Counted from the first letter of the stretch, positions 18,137-27,609 are shown. The stretch: DNA of 37,678 nucleotides from Chthonomonadales bacterium (GCA_012517255.1 JAAYVH010000261.1:1-37678); one strand, 5' to 3'. Notes: generated from the sequence alone by a model not told the origin. Numbers and translations are program-made.

Positions 18137-18577
18137 ATGCAGGGTAAGCCGATCACGATTCTGCTGGTGGAAGACGACCTTGCGCATGCGGAGATCGTGC
18201 GCCGCAACCTGGAGCGCGCGAGGGTCGCCAACAAGCTCATCCACGTTGAGGACGGCGAGGCGGCGCTGGATTATCTCTTCCGGCGCGGGGCGTATGCCGA
18301 CGGCACGCAGTTCCCCGAACCCGGAGTCGTGCTGCTCGACCTGCGACTGCCGAAGGTAGACGGTCTGGAAGTGCTGCGCATCGTCAAGAGCGATCCTTCC
18401 ACAGCGCGTCTGCCCGTCGTGGTTCTGACGACGTCTGCGGCAGAGAGCGATCTGATCAGGGCCTATGACCTCGGAGCCAACAGCTATCTTGTGAAGCCGG
18501 TTGACTACGGCAAGTTCGCCGAGTTGATGGAGACATTCGGCTACTACTGGCTGGTCTGGAACGAGTATCCCCACTGA
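18137..18577 (+). CDS. Single-domain response regulator (Rcp1-like receiver)
   Basis: ITILLVEDDLAHAEIVRRNLERARVANKLIHVEDGEAALDYLFRRG...VVLLDLRLPKVDGLEVLR...VVVLTTSAAESDL...SYLVKPVDY. Confidence 0.93.
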   Translation: MQGKPITILLVEDDLAHAEIVRRNLERARVANKLIHVEDGEAALDYLFRRGAYADGTQFPEPGVVLLDLRLPKVDGLEVLRIVKSDPSTARLPVVVLTTSAAESDLIRAYDLGANSYLVKPVDYGKFAELMETFGYYWLVWNEYPH

Positions 18578-18689
18578 GTCCGACGGCGCACCCGGCGCGC
18601 GACCGGTCGCTCGAACATGGCCGCGCACCGCGGCGGGTATACTATGTGTTCGCGCCCGCCGAGGGCGTGTCATTCGTTAACGCCCGCTC

Positions 18690-20168
18690 GTGAGCAGGTC
18701 AATCGTGAAGTCTCCCAGACAGCCGACGGTCCAACTGATCAATCTCGGATGCGCCAAGAACGTGGTGGATTCCGAGGAGATTCTGGGTTGTCTGCACCGA
18801 GACGGTTTCGCCATACGCGGCTCGGGGCGACGCGCGGACGTCGTGGTGGTGAACACGTGCGGATTTCTGGAGTCCGCCAGGGAAGAGAGCCTCTCAGTCA
18901 TTCGTGAGGCAGCTCGGCGCAAACGGCGCGGCGAGATCAAACGGCTGGTGGTGGCCGGCTGCCTCGCGCAGAGGGCCAGAGACGAGCTCGCTGCCATACC
19001 GGGCGTTGACGCCGTGATAGGGCCGGGGCAGAACGAGCGTGTGGCGGCAATCGCCGCGGGGTCCGCCGAACGGCAGCTCGTCGAGGTGGCAGAGCGGCCC
19101 GTCCATCAGTGGTCGCCTGTGCCAGTGCGCATGCTCTCGACACCTCCGTGGTCTGCCTACCTGAAGATCAGTGAGGGGTGCGATCATCCGTGCGCGTTCT
19201 GCACCATTCCGAGCATCCGGGGGCCGCACACCAGCAAGCCGTTCGACGCGGTGCTTCGCGAAGCTGAGGACCTGGCAGCCGCGGGCGTGAAGGAGTTCAA
19301 CCTCGTCGCGCAGGACACCACGCGCTATGGGCAGGATCTGCCCGGTCATCCGGACCTCTCGGAGCTCCTGCGAGCGCTCTCGGAAGTGGACGGCATCCGA
19401 TGGATCCGCGTGTTCTACGCCTACCCGTCCGCGCAGGTGTATCGCCTGGCCGAGACTATGGCGGAGCTGCCCAGGGTGTGCCGGTATCTGGACATGCCGC
19501 TGCAGCACTCCGATGGCACGCTGCTACGCCGAATGCGCCGGCCCGGCGACGGCGAGCGCTATCTCCGCATGATCGAGCAAATCCGCGAGACGGCGCCCGG
19601 CATCGCGCTCCGAACGACGTTCATCGTGGGGCTGCCCGGTGAGACCGAGGAAGCATTCGAGGGACTGCTCCGCTTCGTCGAGCAAGCCCGATTTGACCGC
19701 GTCGGCGTGTTCGAGTTCTCTCCGGAGACCGGCACGGATGCGGCAACGATGGAGGATCAGGTCGAGCCGACTGTCCGACGTCATCGGCGGGAGAGGCTGA
19801 TGCGGTTGCAGCAGGACATTTCGCTGGACGTCCATCGAGGCTGGATTGGCCGGGAGCTCGAAGTTCTGGTGGAGAGCGTGCAGGGCGGCGTAGGCATTGG
19901 CCGCTCCTACCGCGACGGGCCCGAGGTGGACGGAACGGTGCGCGTCGCAGCCTGCTCCGCGCGTCCGGGAGAGTTCTGTACCGTCCGGATCAAACATGCC
20001 GACGTGTATGATCTGGGAGGCGTCATGACGACGCGCCCCGGCGCTGTTACCGCGGCGGGCAACGGTGCGTTTGGCGTCGAGGGCCGCGACCGTGGGACGC
20101 GCGACACGCTCACAACAACGGTAAGGCCGGCTGCTGGCCGGCCGTCTTCTATGGAGGCCAAGCTGTGA
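18690..20168 (+). CDS. rimO: Ribosomal protein S12 methylthiotransferase RimO, with C-terminal extension
   Basis: LINLGCAKNVVDSEEILG, VVVVNTCGFLESAREES, VVAGCLAQR, KISEGCDHPCAFCTIPSIRG (radical SAM), NLVAQDTTRYGQDL, YLDMPLQHSDGTLLRRM, TRAM region ending near ADVYDLGGVM. Confidence 0.95.
   Translation: MSRSIVKSPRQPTVQLINLGCAKNVVDSEEILGCLHRDGFAIRGSGRRADVVVVNTCGFLESAREESLSVIREAARRKRRGEIKRLVVAGCLAQRARDELAAIPGVDAVIGPGQNERVAAIAAGSAERQLVEVAERPVHQWSPVPVRMLSTPPWSAYLKISEGCDHPCAFCTIPSIRGPHTSKPFDAVLREAEDLAAAGVKEFNLVAQDTTRYGQDLPGHPDLSELLRALSEVDGIRWIRVFYAYPSAQVYRLAETMAELPRVCRYLDMPLQHSDGTLLRRMRRPGDGERYLRMIEQIRETAPGIALRTTFIVGLPGETEEAFEGLLRFVEQARFDRVGVFEFSPETGTDAATMEDQVEPTVRRHRRERLMRLQQDISLDVHRGWIGRELEVLVESVQGGVGIGRSYRDGPEVDGTVRVAACSARPGEFCTVRIKHADVYDLGGVMTTRPGAVTAAGNGAFGVEGRDRGTRDTLTTTVRPAAGRPSSMEAKL
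20125..20143 (+). promoter_or_regulatory. GC-rich hairpin GGCCGGC-TGCTG-GCCGGCC inside the rimO 3' end, just upstream of the next gene's SD
   Basis: 7-bp perfect stem followed by GTCTTCT, then ATGGAGGCCAAGC before the GTG start of the next ORF. Confidence 0.45.
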
Positions 20169-22000
20169 CAGCTACGCTGGGAACGAACACACTGACGGAA
20201 TCGGGCGGCTCCGGGTCGCGCGAGGACCTCGCGCTGATCTATGCCGGGGACCTGCTCCACATGGCGATACTGAATGCCGGGGCTCCCCTCAAAGTTTCGG
20301 AGGCGGCACGGGCGTGCAACCGCCCGGATGTGGATCTGCGGCTTGCGCGCGTCGTGCTGGCGTCCATGCCGCACCGCTTCGCGCTCGCCGACCGCAAGTG
20401 GACGGTAACGACGCGCAACGCCGACCCGCGCCGGCCTGTCGAACGGTTGATCGAGGATCTTCTGGAAACGATCGGCCAGCCGCTGCAGGTATCGGCCATA
20501 GCCGCCGAGATCGCCGCCGTCGTCGGGCGTCCTGCCGAAGCGATGCTGGGAGTGGTCGAGCGGCTGGTTAAGAACTCCGAGCGGTTCGCTTCCATAGGCG
20601 CGCGGGGCTACGTGCGTGCATGCTGGTTGCTCGACGTGCGATCCGAGGACCCCGAGGATGTGCTATTCGACAACTTCCTCGAAAGCACCGATATCGCGCC
20701 CTACGAGTCGGCTGCCACGGCAATCAAGCCCGGTGATCCGGCAAGCGTAGCCGCGTTCCTCGACGCCGTGGGAGAGCCCGTTCCTGGGAAGGTAGTCCAG
20801 TTCCTCGCCTGGCGCGCCGATCCCCGGGGCTTCGAGCCGATGGCATTCCTGAACGCATTGCTCGACACGGGCGCCGTTGCTCTGTCCACCCGCATGTGGA
20901 TCGGCCCTGCCGTAGCGGCCGAACTGGGGCTGGCCTTTCCGGCCATTGCCGAGCGGCCTGTATCCGACGATGTCGTGGCAGCTCCCGATGTGTCCGAGCC
21001 TCTCACGATCAACGACGAAGAGCGCGAGCAACTGGTCGACTTCGTGCTCCGTTCGGATGGCACCACCTTTGTGGCTCGCATGCTCGAGGACGTCTTCGAA
21101 GTGACGGAGGGAGAGCCGACCTTTGAGGCAGATCGTCAGTCGGTGCTCGACTGCCTGAGGAACGATCCGCGCGTCGTGTGGATCGGCGGCGACCGGTTCA
21201 TGCCCACAGGCGCCATACCCGACTACGTCTTCACGGTCCCGGAGAGCCTGAAGTTCGTCGAGGGACAGTATCTCGACTCTGAAGGCAACGAGATGGACAT
21301 CCTGCTCGAGGACGACGGTCTCAGCGGAGGACTGAAGGCCGAGATCATGTCGCCGCTGGCTCAGGATGTGCTGGATGAAGAGCCTCTGGAGACTCCGGAA
21401 GGCGAGGCTCCGGTCACGGTGCGCTGCGTGCTTCGCTTCCACCACAAGGAGATCGGCACCTTCCCGCTGTGCCAGTTGCCGCCGGGCTACTTCCCCTCCG
21501 AGACCAACATCGTGCAGGTGGACGTCGAGCTGCCCAACGGTCAGGTGGTGCAGGCATGGGTCAACCACGATACGCGCCTGATGTACGGTCTCCTGGACTG
21601 GTACGAGACCGTCCCCATCGATTCCGGCGCCGTTTTCTACATCGAGCGCAAGGCGCCGGATCGCTATGCGATAACCTTCGGCGAGGAAACCGAGCCCGAA
21701 CTCTTCGTCAGCCGGAACCGGCTCAATGATCTGCTCGACCTGCGAGTGCAAGCTGAAGAAGAGGATATGTCCACGTTCGACATCCTCCGGACGATCATGG
21801 AGCACTACCGCAAGGGTCTGGTGTTCATTACGGCCCTGACCGAAGTCTGTCTGGTTCGGCGCACGCGGCGGCGGACGGTGGCTTCGATCCTATCCGGCTA
21901 CCACTGCTTCTTCCAGCGGGATCGGCGCTGGGTGTTCGACGCGCGCAAGCTGAGCCAGGGCTTCGACCGCAGCAAGCGCAAGTACATGATCACTCGGTAA
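20165..22000 (+). CDS. Large uncharacterised protein with repeated winged-helix-like modules and a beta-rich central region
   Basis: 611-aa ORF overlapping rimO by 4 bp (GTGA); SD ATGGAGG. Repeating helix-helix-hairpin modules, e.g. LLHMAILNAGAPLKVSEAARAC...RFALADRKWTV and LIEDLLETIGQPLQVSAIAAEI...RFASIGARGYV. Confidence 0.7.
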   Translation: MTATLGTNTLTESGGSGSREDLALIYAGDLLHMAILNAGAPLKVSEAARACNRPDVDLRLARVVLASMPHRFALADRKWTVTTRNADPRRPVERLIEDLLETIGQPLQVSAIAAEIAAVVGRPAEAMLGVVERLVKNSERFASIGARGYVRACWLLDVRSEDPEDVLFDNFLESTDIAPYESAATAIKPGDPASVAAFLDAVGEPVPGKVVQFLAWRADPRGFEPMAFLNALLDTGAVALSTRMWIGPAVAAELGLAFPAIAERPVSDDVVAAPDVSEPLTINDEEREQLVDFVLRSDGTTFVARMLEDVFEVTEGEPTFEADRQSVLDCLRNDPRVVWIGGDRFMPTGAIPDYVFTVPESLKFVEGQYLDSEGNEMDILLEDDGLSGGLKAEIMSPLAQDVLDEEPLETPEGEAPVTVRCVLRFHHKEIGTFPLCQLPPGYFPSETNIVQVDVELPNGQVVQAWVNHDTRLMYGLLDWYETVPIDSGAVFYIERKAPDRYAITFGEETEPELFVSRNRLNDLLDLRVQAEEEDMSTFDILRTIMEHYRKGLVFITALTEVCLVRRTRRRTVASILSGYHCFFQRDRRWVFDARKLSQGFDRSKRKYMITR

Positions 22001-22048
22001 CGGCGGGGCCGTGCAGAGGGTTTCCATCGGAAGGGGCGGTCTCAGCTC

Positions 22049-23518
22049 ATGAGCGTTCGCGTACGATACGCACCGAGCCCTACCGGGTCGCCGCACGTGG
22101 GCAATCTGCGTACGGCAGTGTTCGACTGGCTCGCCGCGCGCAAGTACGGCGGCCAGTTCATCACGCGCCTCGAAGACACCGATCGCGACCCCAAGCGCTA
22201 CAAGCCCGAGTACATTCGCGAGATCGAGGAGAGCCTGATCTGGCTCGGAATCACGCCGGACGAGTGGTGGGTCAGCGGGGGGCCGTGCGGGCCGTACATT
22301 CAATCGGAGCGGCTGCACCTCTATCGCGAGGCAGCCGATGCGTTGATTGCCCGAAACATGGCATACCGGTGCTACTGCACCGAGGAGCGCCTCGCCGAGA
22401 TGCGCGCTCAGCAGCAGGCAGCCGGAACCGGCACGGGCTATGACCGGCGCTGTCGGTGGCTGACTGACACCGAGCGCCTGCGGCTGTCCGAGGAGGGGCT
22501 CCCCTACACCGTCCGGCTGGCGGTGCCGCTGGAAGGGACCACCGGCTACACCGATCTGGTCTTCGGCGACGTAACCTTCGACAACCGCACCGTGGATGAT
22601 CAGGTCCTGCTCAAATCCAACGGTTGGCCGACCTACCATCTCGCGGTGGTCGTGGACGACCATCACATGGGCATCACGCATGTGATCCGCGGCGAAGATT
22701 GGATGCCCAGTACGCCCAAGCAGGTCCTGCTCTATGGCGCTCTCGGCTGGGACCAGCCCGTGTGGGTGCACATCCCCCTGACGCTCGGGTCCGACCGCAA
22801 GAAGCTCTCCAAGCGCCACGGCGCCACCCAGTTTGTGGACTTCATCCGGATGGGATATCTCCCCGAGGCCATGTTCAACTTCATGGTGCTGCTCGGCTGG
22901 GCGCCGGGCGACGACCGGGAAGTCATGACCGTGGCGGAGATTCTGGAACGCTTCGACCTGAACGGCATCGGGCGCAACCCGGCCATCTTCGACTACGACA
23001 AGCTGCGCTGGATGAACGGAGAGCACATCCGCCGATGCGATCACGGGCGGCTGGCAGAGCTGTGCAGGCCGTTCCTGGCGGAGGCCGGGATCATAGGCGA
23101 TCCCCCCAGCGAGGAGGAGAACGAGACGCTCGCAGCGCTCATCCCGCTCATGGTCGAGCGCATGCACCTGCTGTCGGACGCTCCCGCTCTCATGGCTCCC
23201 TACTTCCGCGATCCTGAGGAGCCCGATGCTGCGGGACGCCGGAAGTGGCTTACCGGGTCCGACGCGCGGAGCAGACTGACCGCTTGCGTCGAGGCGTTCT
23301 CGTCCGACGGGTCGCCGCTCACGGCGGAATGCGCGGAGGAGACGATCAATCGGGTGGCGGAGTCTCTGGGCATACCGCGCGCGCCCGTGATCCACACGGT
23401 AAGAGTGGCCGTGACAGGTACGATGGTCGGACCCGGACTGTTCGAAGCGCTGGCGGTTCTGGGACGTGAACGCGTCGTGCGCCGCCTGCAGCGCGCGCAA
23501 GAATGGGTGGTGGAATGA
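22049..23518 (+). CDS. gltX: Glutamyl-tRNA synthetase
   Basis: VRVRYAPSPTGSPHVGNLRTAVFDWLAARKYGGQFITRLEDTDRDP (HIGH-like); KKLSKRHGATQ (KMSKS-like). Confidence 0.96.
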   Translation: MSVRVRYAPSPTGSPHVGNLRTAVFDWLAARKYGGQFITRLEDTDRDPKRYKPEYIREIEESLIWLGITPDEWWVSGGPCGPYIQSERLHLYREAADALIARNMAYRCYCTEERLAEMRAQQQAAGTGTGYDRRCRWLTDTERLRLSEEGLPYTVRLAVPLEGTTGYTDLVFGDVTFDNRTVDDQVLLKSNGWPTYHLAVVVDDHHMGITHVIRGEDWMPSTPKQVLLYGALGWDQPVWVHIPLTLGSDRKKLSKRHGATQFVDFIRMGYLPEAMFNFMVLLGWAPGDDREVMTVAEILERFDLNGIGRNPAIFDYDKLRWMNGEHIRRCDHGRLAELCRPFLAEAGIIGDPPSEEENETLAALIPLMVERMHLLSDAPALMAPYFRDPEEPDAAGRRKWLTGSDARSRLTACVEAFSSDGSPLTAECAEETINRVAESLGIPRAPVIHTVRVAVTGTMVGPGLFEALAVLGRERVVRRLQRAQEWVVE

Positions 23519-24240
23519 TAGACAACGCGCTGGACATCAACACGCTCTTCGGGCCGTTGCCGAATGCATCGGTAGACCTTTCGGTGGACGACCTTCAGGA
23601 GCTGATGAGGCGCCACGGCATTGCCGCATGCTGCACCCTATCCACCATCGGCATGCTGTTGGATCACAACACCGGCAACGCGGCGACGCTTGCCGCATGT
23701 CGCGAGATGCCCGCGCTTATCCCGACCGCCACGGTGAATCCCATCGCGTATTTCGGCGGCGAAGGCCCTGCCATGCAGTTCGTCGAGGACGGCTTTCGTC
23801 TTGTGCGGTTTTTCCCCGCATCACAGGGATGGCCCTACGCGTTCGCACCGTTCCGCACTCTCATGGGAACGCTGGCCTCGCGGGGGATACCGATCCTGAT
23901 TCACCTCAACGGCCCGGGCAGCGCTACGCTCCTGATGGATAGCCTGACGGGCATCGAGGGCCGAATCGTGCTCGCCGACGTGGATGATCGCCAGATTGCG
24001 GAAGCCGTCGCGCTCATGCGCCTGCATCCCAACCTGTTTGTGGAGACATCGGGGCTTTCGGCTGCCGGCGCCGTTAAGCTCCTCGTCGCGGCGGTGGGCA
24101 GCGAACGCGTGATATTCGGCTCGGGAGCCCCGGCACGGCCGCTCGGCGGGGCGCTGGCAGCCATTCGCCACTCGGGACTTTCCGACGCCGACCTGGCTCG
24201 CATCATGGGAGGCAACGCACGGAGCCTGTTGGGGCTCTAG
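23515..24240 (+). CDS. Amidohydrolase-2-fold TIM-barrel protein with apparently degenerate metal site (copy 1)
   Basis: ATGA overlap with the gltX stop. ALDINTLFGPL where DxHxH is usual; IPILIHLNGPG; NLFVETSGL; ERVIFGSGAP where GSD is usual. Confidence 0.65.
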   Translation: MIDNALDINTLFGPLPNASVDLSVDDLQELMRRHGIAACCTLSTIGMLLDHNTGNAATLAACREMPALIPTATVNPIAYFGGEGPAMQFVEDGFRLVRFFPASQGWPYAFAPFRTLMGTLASRGIPILIHLNGPGSATLLMDSLTGIEGRIVLADVDDRQIAEAVALMRLHPNLFVETSGLSAAGAVKLLVAAVGSERVIFGSGAPARPLGGALAAIRHSGLSDADLARIMGGNARSLLGL

Positions 24241-24357
24241 CGCCGGTGACGATGGCGGCCGGCATAGCCGCGCAGGGCCGCATCAGGAGTTCGCGACTGT
24301 CCGCCCAGCGCGTGGCAGGATGAGTGCATAGACACTAGAGCGACAGGGAGAGGCGCA

Positions 24358-25110
24358 GTGCCTGTTTTCGATATCCACAGTTGGTTGGGCGGCAGCATCG
24401 TGCCGGGGATGGCCCAGAATGTCGAGGCGTTGACCAGCGCCATGCAGGATGCGGGCATTGATCGTGCGGTGATCATGTCGGCCCATGCACGCCTGGTGGA
24501 TCCGCTCGCGGGCAACCGACTGGCTGGCGCGGCCGTCGAGCGCGCGCCGAACCTCTACGCGTGTTTGGTGGGCCATGTCAACAGGCCCGAGAGCTCGCTC
24601 AATGCCATGCGCGAGCTGATGCCCCGGCGTCGTTTTGTCGCGCTAGCGGTTCTGGGACGAAGCTGGCACGAACCCGTCAGCCGAGCGCAAGCCGACGAGC
24701 TTCTGAACGCCTATCGGCGCTACACCAAGCCGATCATGGTGTGCGCTCTGGATGCCGATGGGGTGCACGCCGCGCTCGACATCGCCAGGGCCTACCCCAT
24801 GCTGCGGGTGGTGATGCTCGGAATGGGCGGTCGGGACTGGCGTGATGCCGTCCGTGCCGCGCACACCGCCACCAACATCATCCTCGAAACATCCGGTGCG
24901 CTCGAATGCCCGAAGCTGGTATCGGCTGTCGAGACCATCGGGGCGCACAGGATCGTCTTCGGCTCGTGGTCGCCCCACACCGCCGCGCCTGCCGCCATAG
25001 GCATGATCGAAGACGCTCCCATATCGGACGACGCCAAGCGGCGCATCTTCTGGGATAACGCCATCCGCCTATTCGATCTGGAGTCGCCGCCGGCGTCCGA
25101 CGAGCAGTAG
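24358..25110 (+). CDS. Amidohydrolase-2-fold TIM-barrel protein with apparently degenerate metal site (copy 2)
   Basis: FDIHSWLGG; NIILETSGA; HRIVFGSWSP. Same layout as the preceding gene. Confidence 0.68.
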   Translation: MPVFDIHSWLGGSIVPGMAQNVEALTSAMQDAGIDRAVIMSAHARLVDPLAGNRLAGAAVERAPNLYACLVGHVNRPESSLNAMRELMPRRRFVALAVLGRSWHEPVSRAQADELLNAYRRYTKPIMVCALDADGVHAALDIARAYPMLRVVMLGMGGRDWRDAVRAAHTATNIILETSGALECPKLVSAVETIGAHRIVFGSWSPHTAAPAAIGMIEDAPISDDAKRRIFWDNAIRLFDLESPPASDEQ

Positions 25111-25163
25111 GGCGGACGAACCGGTCCGTCGGCGACGCTCCGTGCGCGCCGAGCGCGTGAAAC

Positions 25164-25193
25164 CTGACATCGGTCCGATCCGTCTGGTATGCT
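25164..25193 (+). promoter_or_regulatory. Candidate sigma70-type promoter: CTGACA - 18 bp - TATGCT (extended TGG)
   Basis: -35 matches TTGACA at 5/6, TG motif before -10, about 38 bp before the ABC ATPase start codon. Confidence 0.4.
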
Positions 25194-25231
25194 CGAGCGG
25201 TGATGCCTGACCGCCTGGAGGTGCGCGGATC

Positions 25232-25945
25232 GTGATCGAAATCGTCGGAATCACCAAGAGCTACGGCGACAAGCGGGCGGTGGACAATCTGACCCTCGAC
25301 GTTCGCGACGGCGAGATATTCGGTTTCATCGGTCCCAACGGCGCCGGCAAGACTACCACGATCAAGACGATCGTCGGGATGCTGCGGCCGGACAGCGGCG
25401 CCGTGCGGGTCAACGGCGTGGATGTGCAGGCCAATCCCATCGAGGCCAAACTCGGCATCGCCTACGTGCCCGACACGCCGGATGTTTACGAGCGGCTCAC
25501 GGGCATTCAGTTCGTCAACTTCATCGCCGACGCCTACCGTGTGCCGCAGGATGTGCGCGTGCCGCGCATAGCGCAGCTGGCCGAGATGCTGGAGATGACC
25601 GATGCCCTCGGCGACGTGATCGAGTCCTATTCGCATGGTATGCGCCAGAAGATCGTGCTCATTGCCGCGCTGGTGCATGACCCGAAAGCGTGGGTTCTCG
25701 ATGAACCGCTGGTGGGTCTCGATCCCAAGGCGTCCTTCGCGCTCAAGGGGCTGATGCGTCAGCACGCCGACTCGGGCAACACCGTCTTCTTCTCCACGCA
25801 CATCCTGGAGGTGGCCGAGCGGCTGTGCGACCGCGTCGGGGTCATCGTGCAGGGCAGGCTCGTTGCCTGCGGCACGCTGGATGAGCTGAGGACGTCCGCG
25901 GACTCCACGCTCGAGAGCATCTTCCTGGACCTCGTGGACCGATGA
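25232..25945 (+). CDS. ABC transporter ATP-binding protein
   Basis: Walker A GPNGAGKTTTIKT; YSHGMRQKIVLIAALVHDPKAWVLDEPLVGLDP; H-loop FFSTHILEVAERL. GTG start after CTGGAGG. Confidence 0.95.
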   Translation: MIEIVGITKSYGDKRAVDNLTLDVRDGEIFGFIGPNGAGKTTTIKTIVGMLRPDSGAVRVNGVDVQANPIEAKLGIAYVPDTPDVYERLTGIQFVNFIADAYRVPQDVRVPRIAQLAEMLEMTDALGDVIESYSHGMRQKIVLIAALVHDPKAWVLDEPLVGLDPKASFALKGLMRQHADSGNTVFFSTHILEVAERLCDRVGVIVQGRLVACGTLDELRTSADSTLESIFLDLVDR

Positions 25946-27609
25946 ACGGAAGGGCCATGCGCTCGCTGCTGGCCGTGCAGTTCCTGGCCGGCATGAACCT
26001 CAATGCGCTGTTCGTTCGGAAGAAGCGCGTCAAGGCCTGGCTGGCGACCGTGGGGATGGCGGCTCTGCTGTCGCCCAGTTACATCGGCATCGTCGTGCTG
26101 CAGGTCAAGGCGTTCGGCTTCCTTCGCAACAACGGTCTGCCGCTGGAGGACATGCTGCTCCTCGGCATGTACGCCGCATCGCTGTTCATGATTCTCTTCG
26201 CTGGTATCCCCACCGTCTATGCGTCCCTCTATCAGTCGAAGGAGCTTTCGGCGCTGCTCCCCCTGCCGTTCAGCCCATGGCAGATCGTGGCAGCGAAGCT
26301 GGCGGTCATCTATGTCATAGAGCTGCTCGTCGGATGGGCGTTCTTCCTGCCGGCGCTGATCACCTATTTCGCCTACGGCTATGCCTCGGTGTGGCATCTG
26401 CCGATTGCCCTCATCGGCCTGCTCCTCATGCCGATCGTGCCGCTGGCGCTCTCGGCCATTGCGTGCATTCTGATCTCCAACGTACCAGGCGTCGGACAGA
26501 GCAAATGGTTCTGGTACATAGGCATCACGGTCGCGCTGATCGGCGCATCGCTCATGCTGACAACGGGCATGATGGCCGAGGACAGCGGGGCCATGGCGGA
26601 CCTGATCCAGGTCCGCATGCGGCAGATCGCGCAGATTGGCCACATGCTGCCGGGCGCTCAGTTCGGCATGTACGCGCTCGTCGATGATCGGTGGACCGCC
26701 GCGCTGCATCAAGCCGCCAACGTTGCCGTCTCCGTCGGCTATGTTCTGGCGACGCTGGCTGTCGGCTCCGCCCTGTACATCGGCCCCATCCTCCGTGGCG
26801 ACGCGGCTCGACGACGGAGCCGGGTCCACAGGGGGGCTGCGGAGACGCGCGGTTTCCTTGCGTCGTACGTGCGCAAGGAGCTCCTCTGCACCCTCAAGGA
26901 TCCCGCCGTGGCGATGAACGGATTGGGAGGCTACATCGCGCTGCCGCTGCTGGGCGTCACCTATACGATCATGAAGATCCAGTCGAAGGGCAAAGTGGAC
27001 ATCATCGGGCAGCTCGATGCCATGCTCCACAGCGAGCAGATGGCCACCCATCTTCCCTTCTTCGTCGTCGGCATCGCGCTCGGCCTGGCCACGTTCGGCA
27101 GTCTGTCGTCGCTGTTCGCTGCATCCTATTCAAAGGACGGCAAGCGCCTGTGGATCGAGAAGTCCCTGCCCGTGGCCCCGTTCTCGGTGTACGTGGGCAA
27201 ACTGCTGGCGGGCTACGCCCTCGTGACGGCGCTGAACCTGCTGACGATCGCCCTCGCGACGCTGGTTGTTCCTTTCCGGGCACAGCACTGGCTGTATGTG
27301 ATCGTGCTCAGCCAGATCGCCATCGGCTGGAATGCCGCATTCGGACTGGCAGTAGACGCCATGCGCCCCAAACTGGTCTGGAAAGACACCGTGCAGGCCG
27401 TCAAGCAGAACATGAATGTGGTGCTGGCCATGGGCGTATCCTTTGCCGGCATTGGGGCCAATGCCGGGGCGCTCAAGGCGCTGTGGGACACGCAGGCCGG
27501 TCCGCCGCTTGTCTACGCCGCAGCGCTTGCTCTAAACCTTGCGCTGCTCGCCGGCGCGCTCGCGTTCGGGCGCTCTGCGTCGGCCCGGCTGGCCCGCATT
27601 CAGGTGTAG
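25942..27609 (+). CDS. ABC exporter permease, multi-TM
   Basis: ATGA overlap with ATPase gene; many hydrophobic segments, LSALLPLPFSPWQIVAAKL and KDGKRLWIEKSLPVAPFSVYVGKLLAGY. Confidence 0.85.
   Translation: MNGRAMRSLLAVQFLAGMNLNALFVRKKRVKAWLATVGMAALLSPSYIGIVVLQVKAFGFLRNNGLPLEDMLLLGMYAASLFMILFAGIPTVYASLYQSKELSALLPLPFSPWQIVAAKLAVIYVIELLVGWAFFLPALITYFAYGYASVWHLPIALIGLLLMPIVPLALSAIACILISNVPGVGQSKWFWYIGITVALIGASLMLTTGMMAEDSGAMADLIQVRMRQIAQIGHMLPGAQFGMYALVDDRWTAALHQAANVAVSVGYVLATLAVGSALYIGPILRGDAARRRSRVHRGAAETRGFLASYVRKELLCTLKDPAVAMNGLGGYIALPLLGVTYTIMKIQSKGKVDIIGQLDAMLHSEQMATHLPFFVVGIALGLATFGSLSSLFAASYSKDGKRLWIEKSLPVAPFSVYVGKLLAGYALVTALNLLTIALATLVVPFRAQHWLYVIVLSQIAIGWNAAFGLAVDAMRPKLVWKDTVQAVKQNMNVVLAMGVSFAGIGANAGALKALWDTQAGPPLVYAAALALNLALLAGALAFGRSASARLARIQV

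Noticed and set aside
18640-18660. TATACTAT as a rimO promoter -10
   Set aside because: Good -10 but no acceptable -35 or extended TG at the right distance; not strong enough to list.
20663-21805. 380-aa antisense ORF opposite the 611-aa protein
   Set aside because: His/Gly/Val-rich shadow translation; plus frame has an SD, coupling and regular secondary-structure-like pattern.
21890-23500. 536-aa antisense ORF opposite gltX
   Set aside because: Mirror of the gltX codon pattern in a GC-rich genome; no domain motifs.
25759-27051. 430-aa antisense ORF opposite the ABC genes
   Set aside because: Composition typical of antisense frames; overlapping plus-strand permease is strongly supported.
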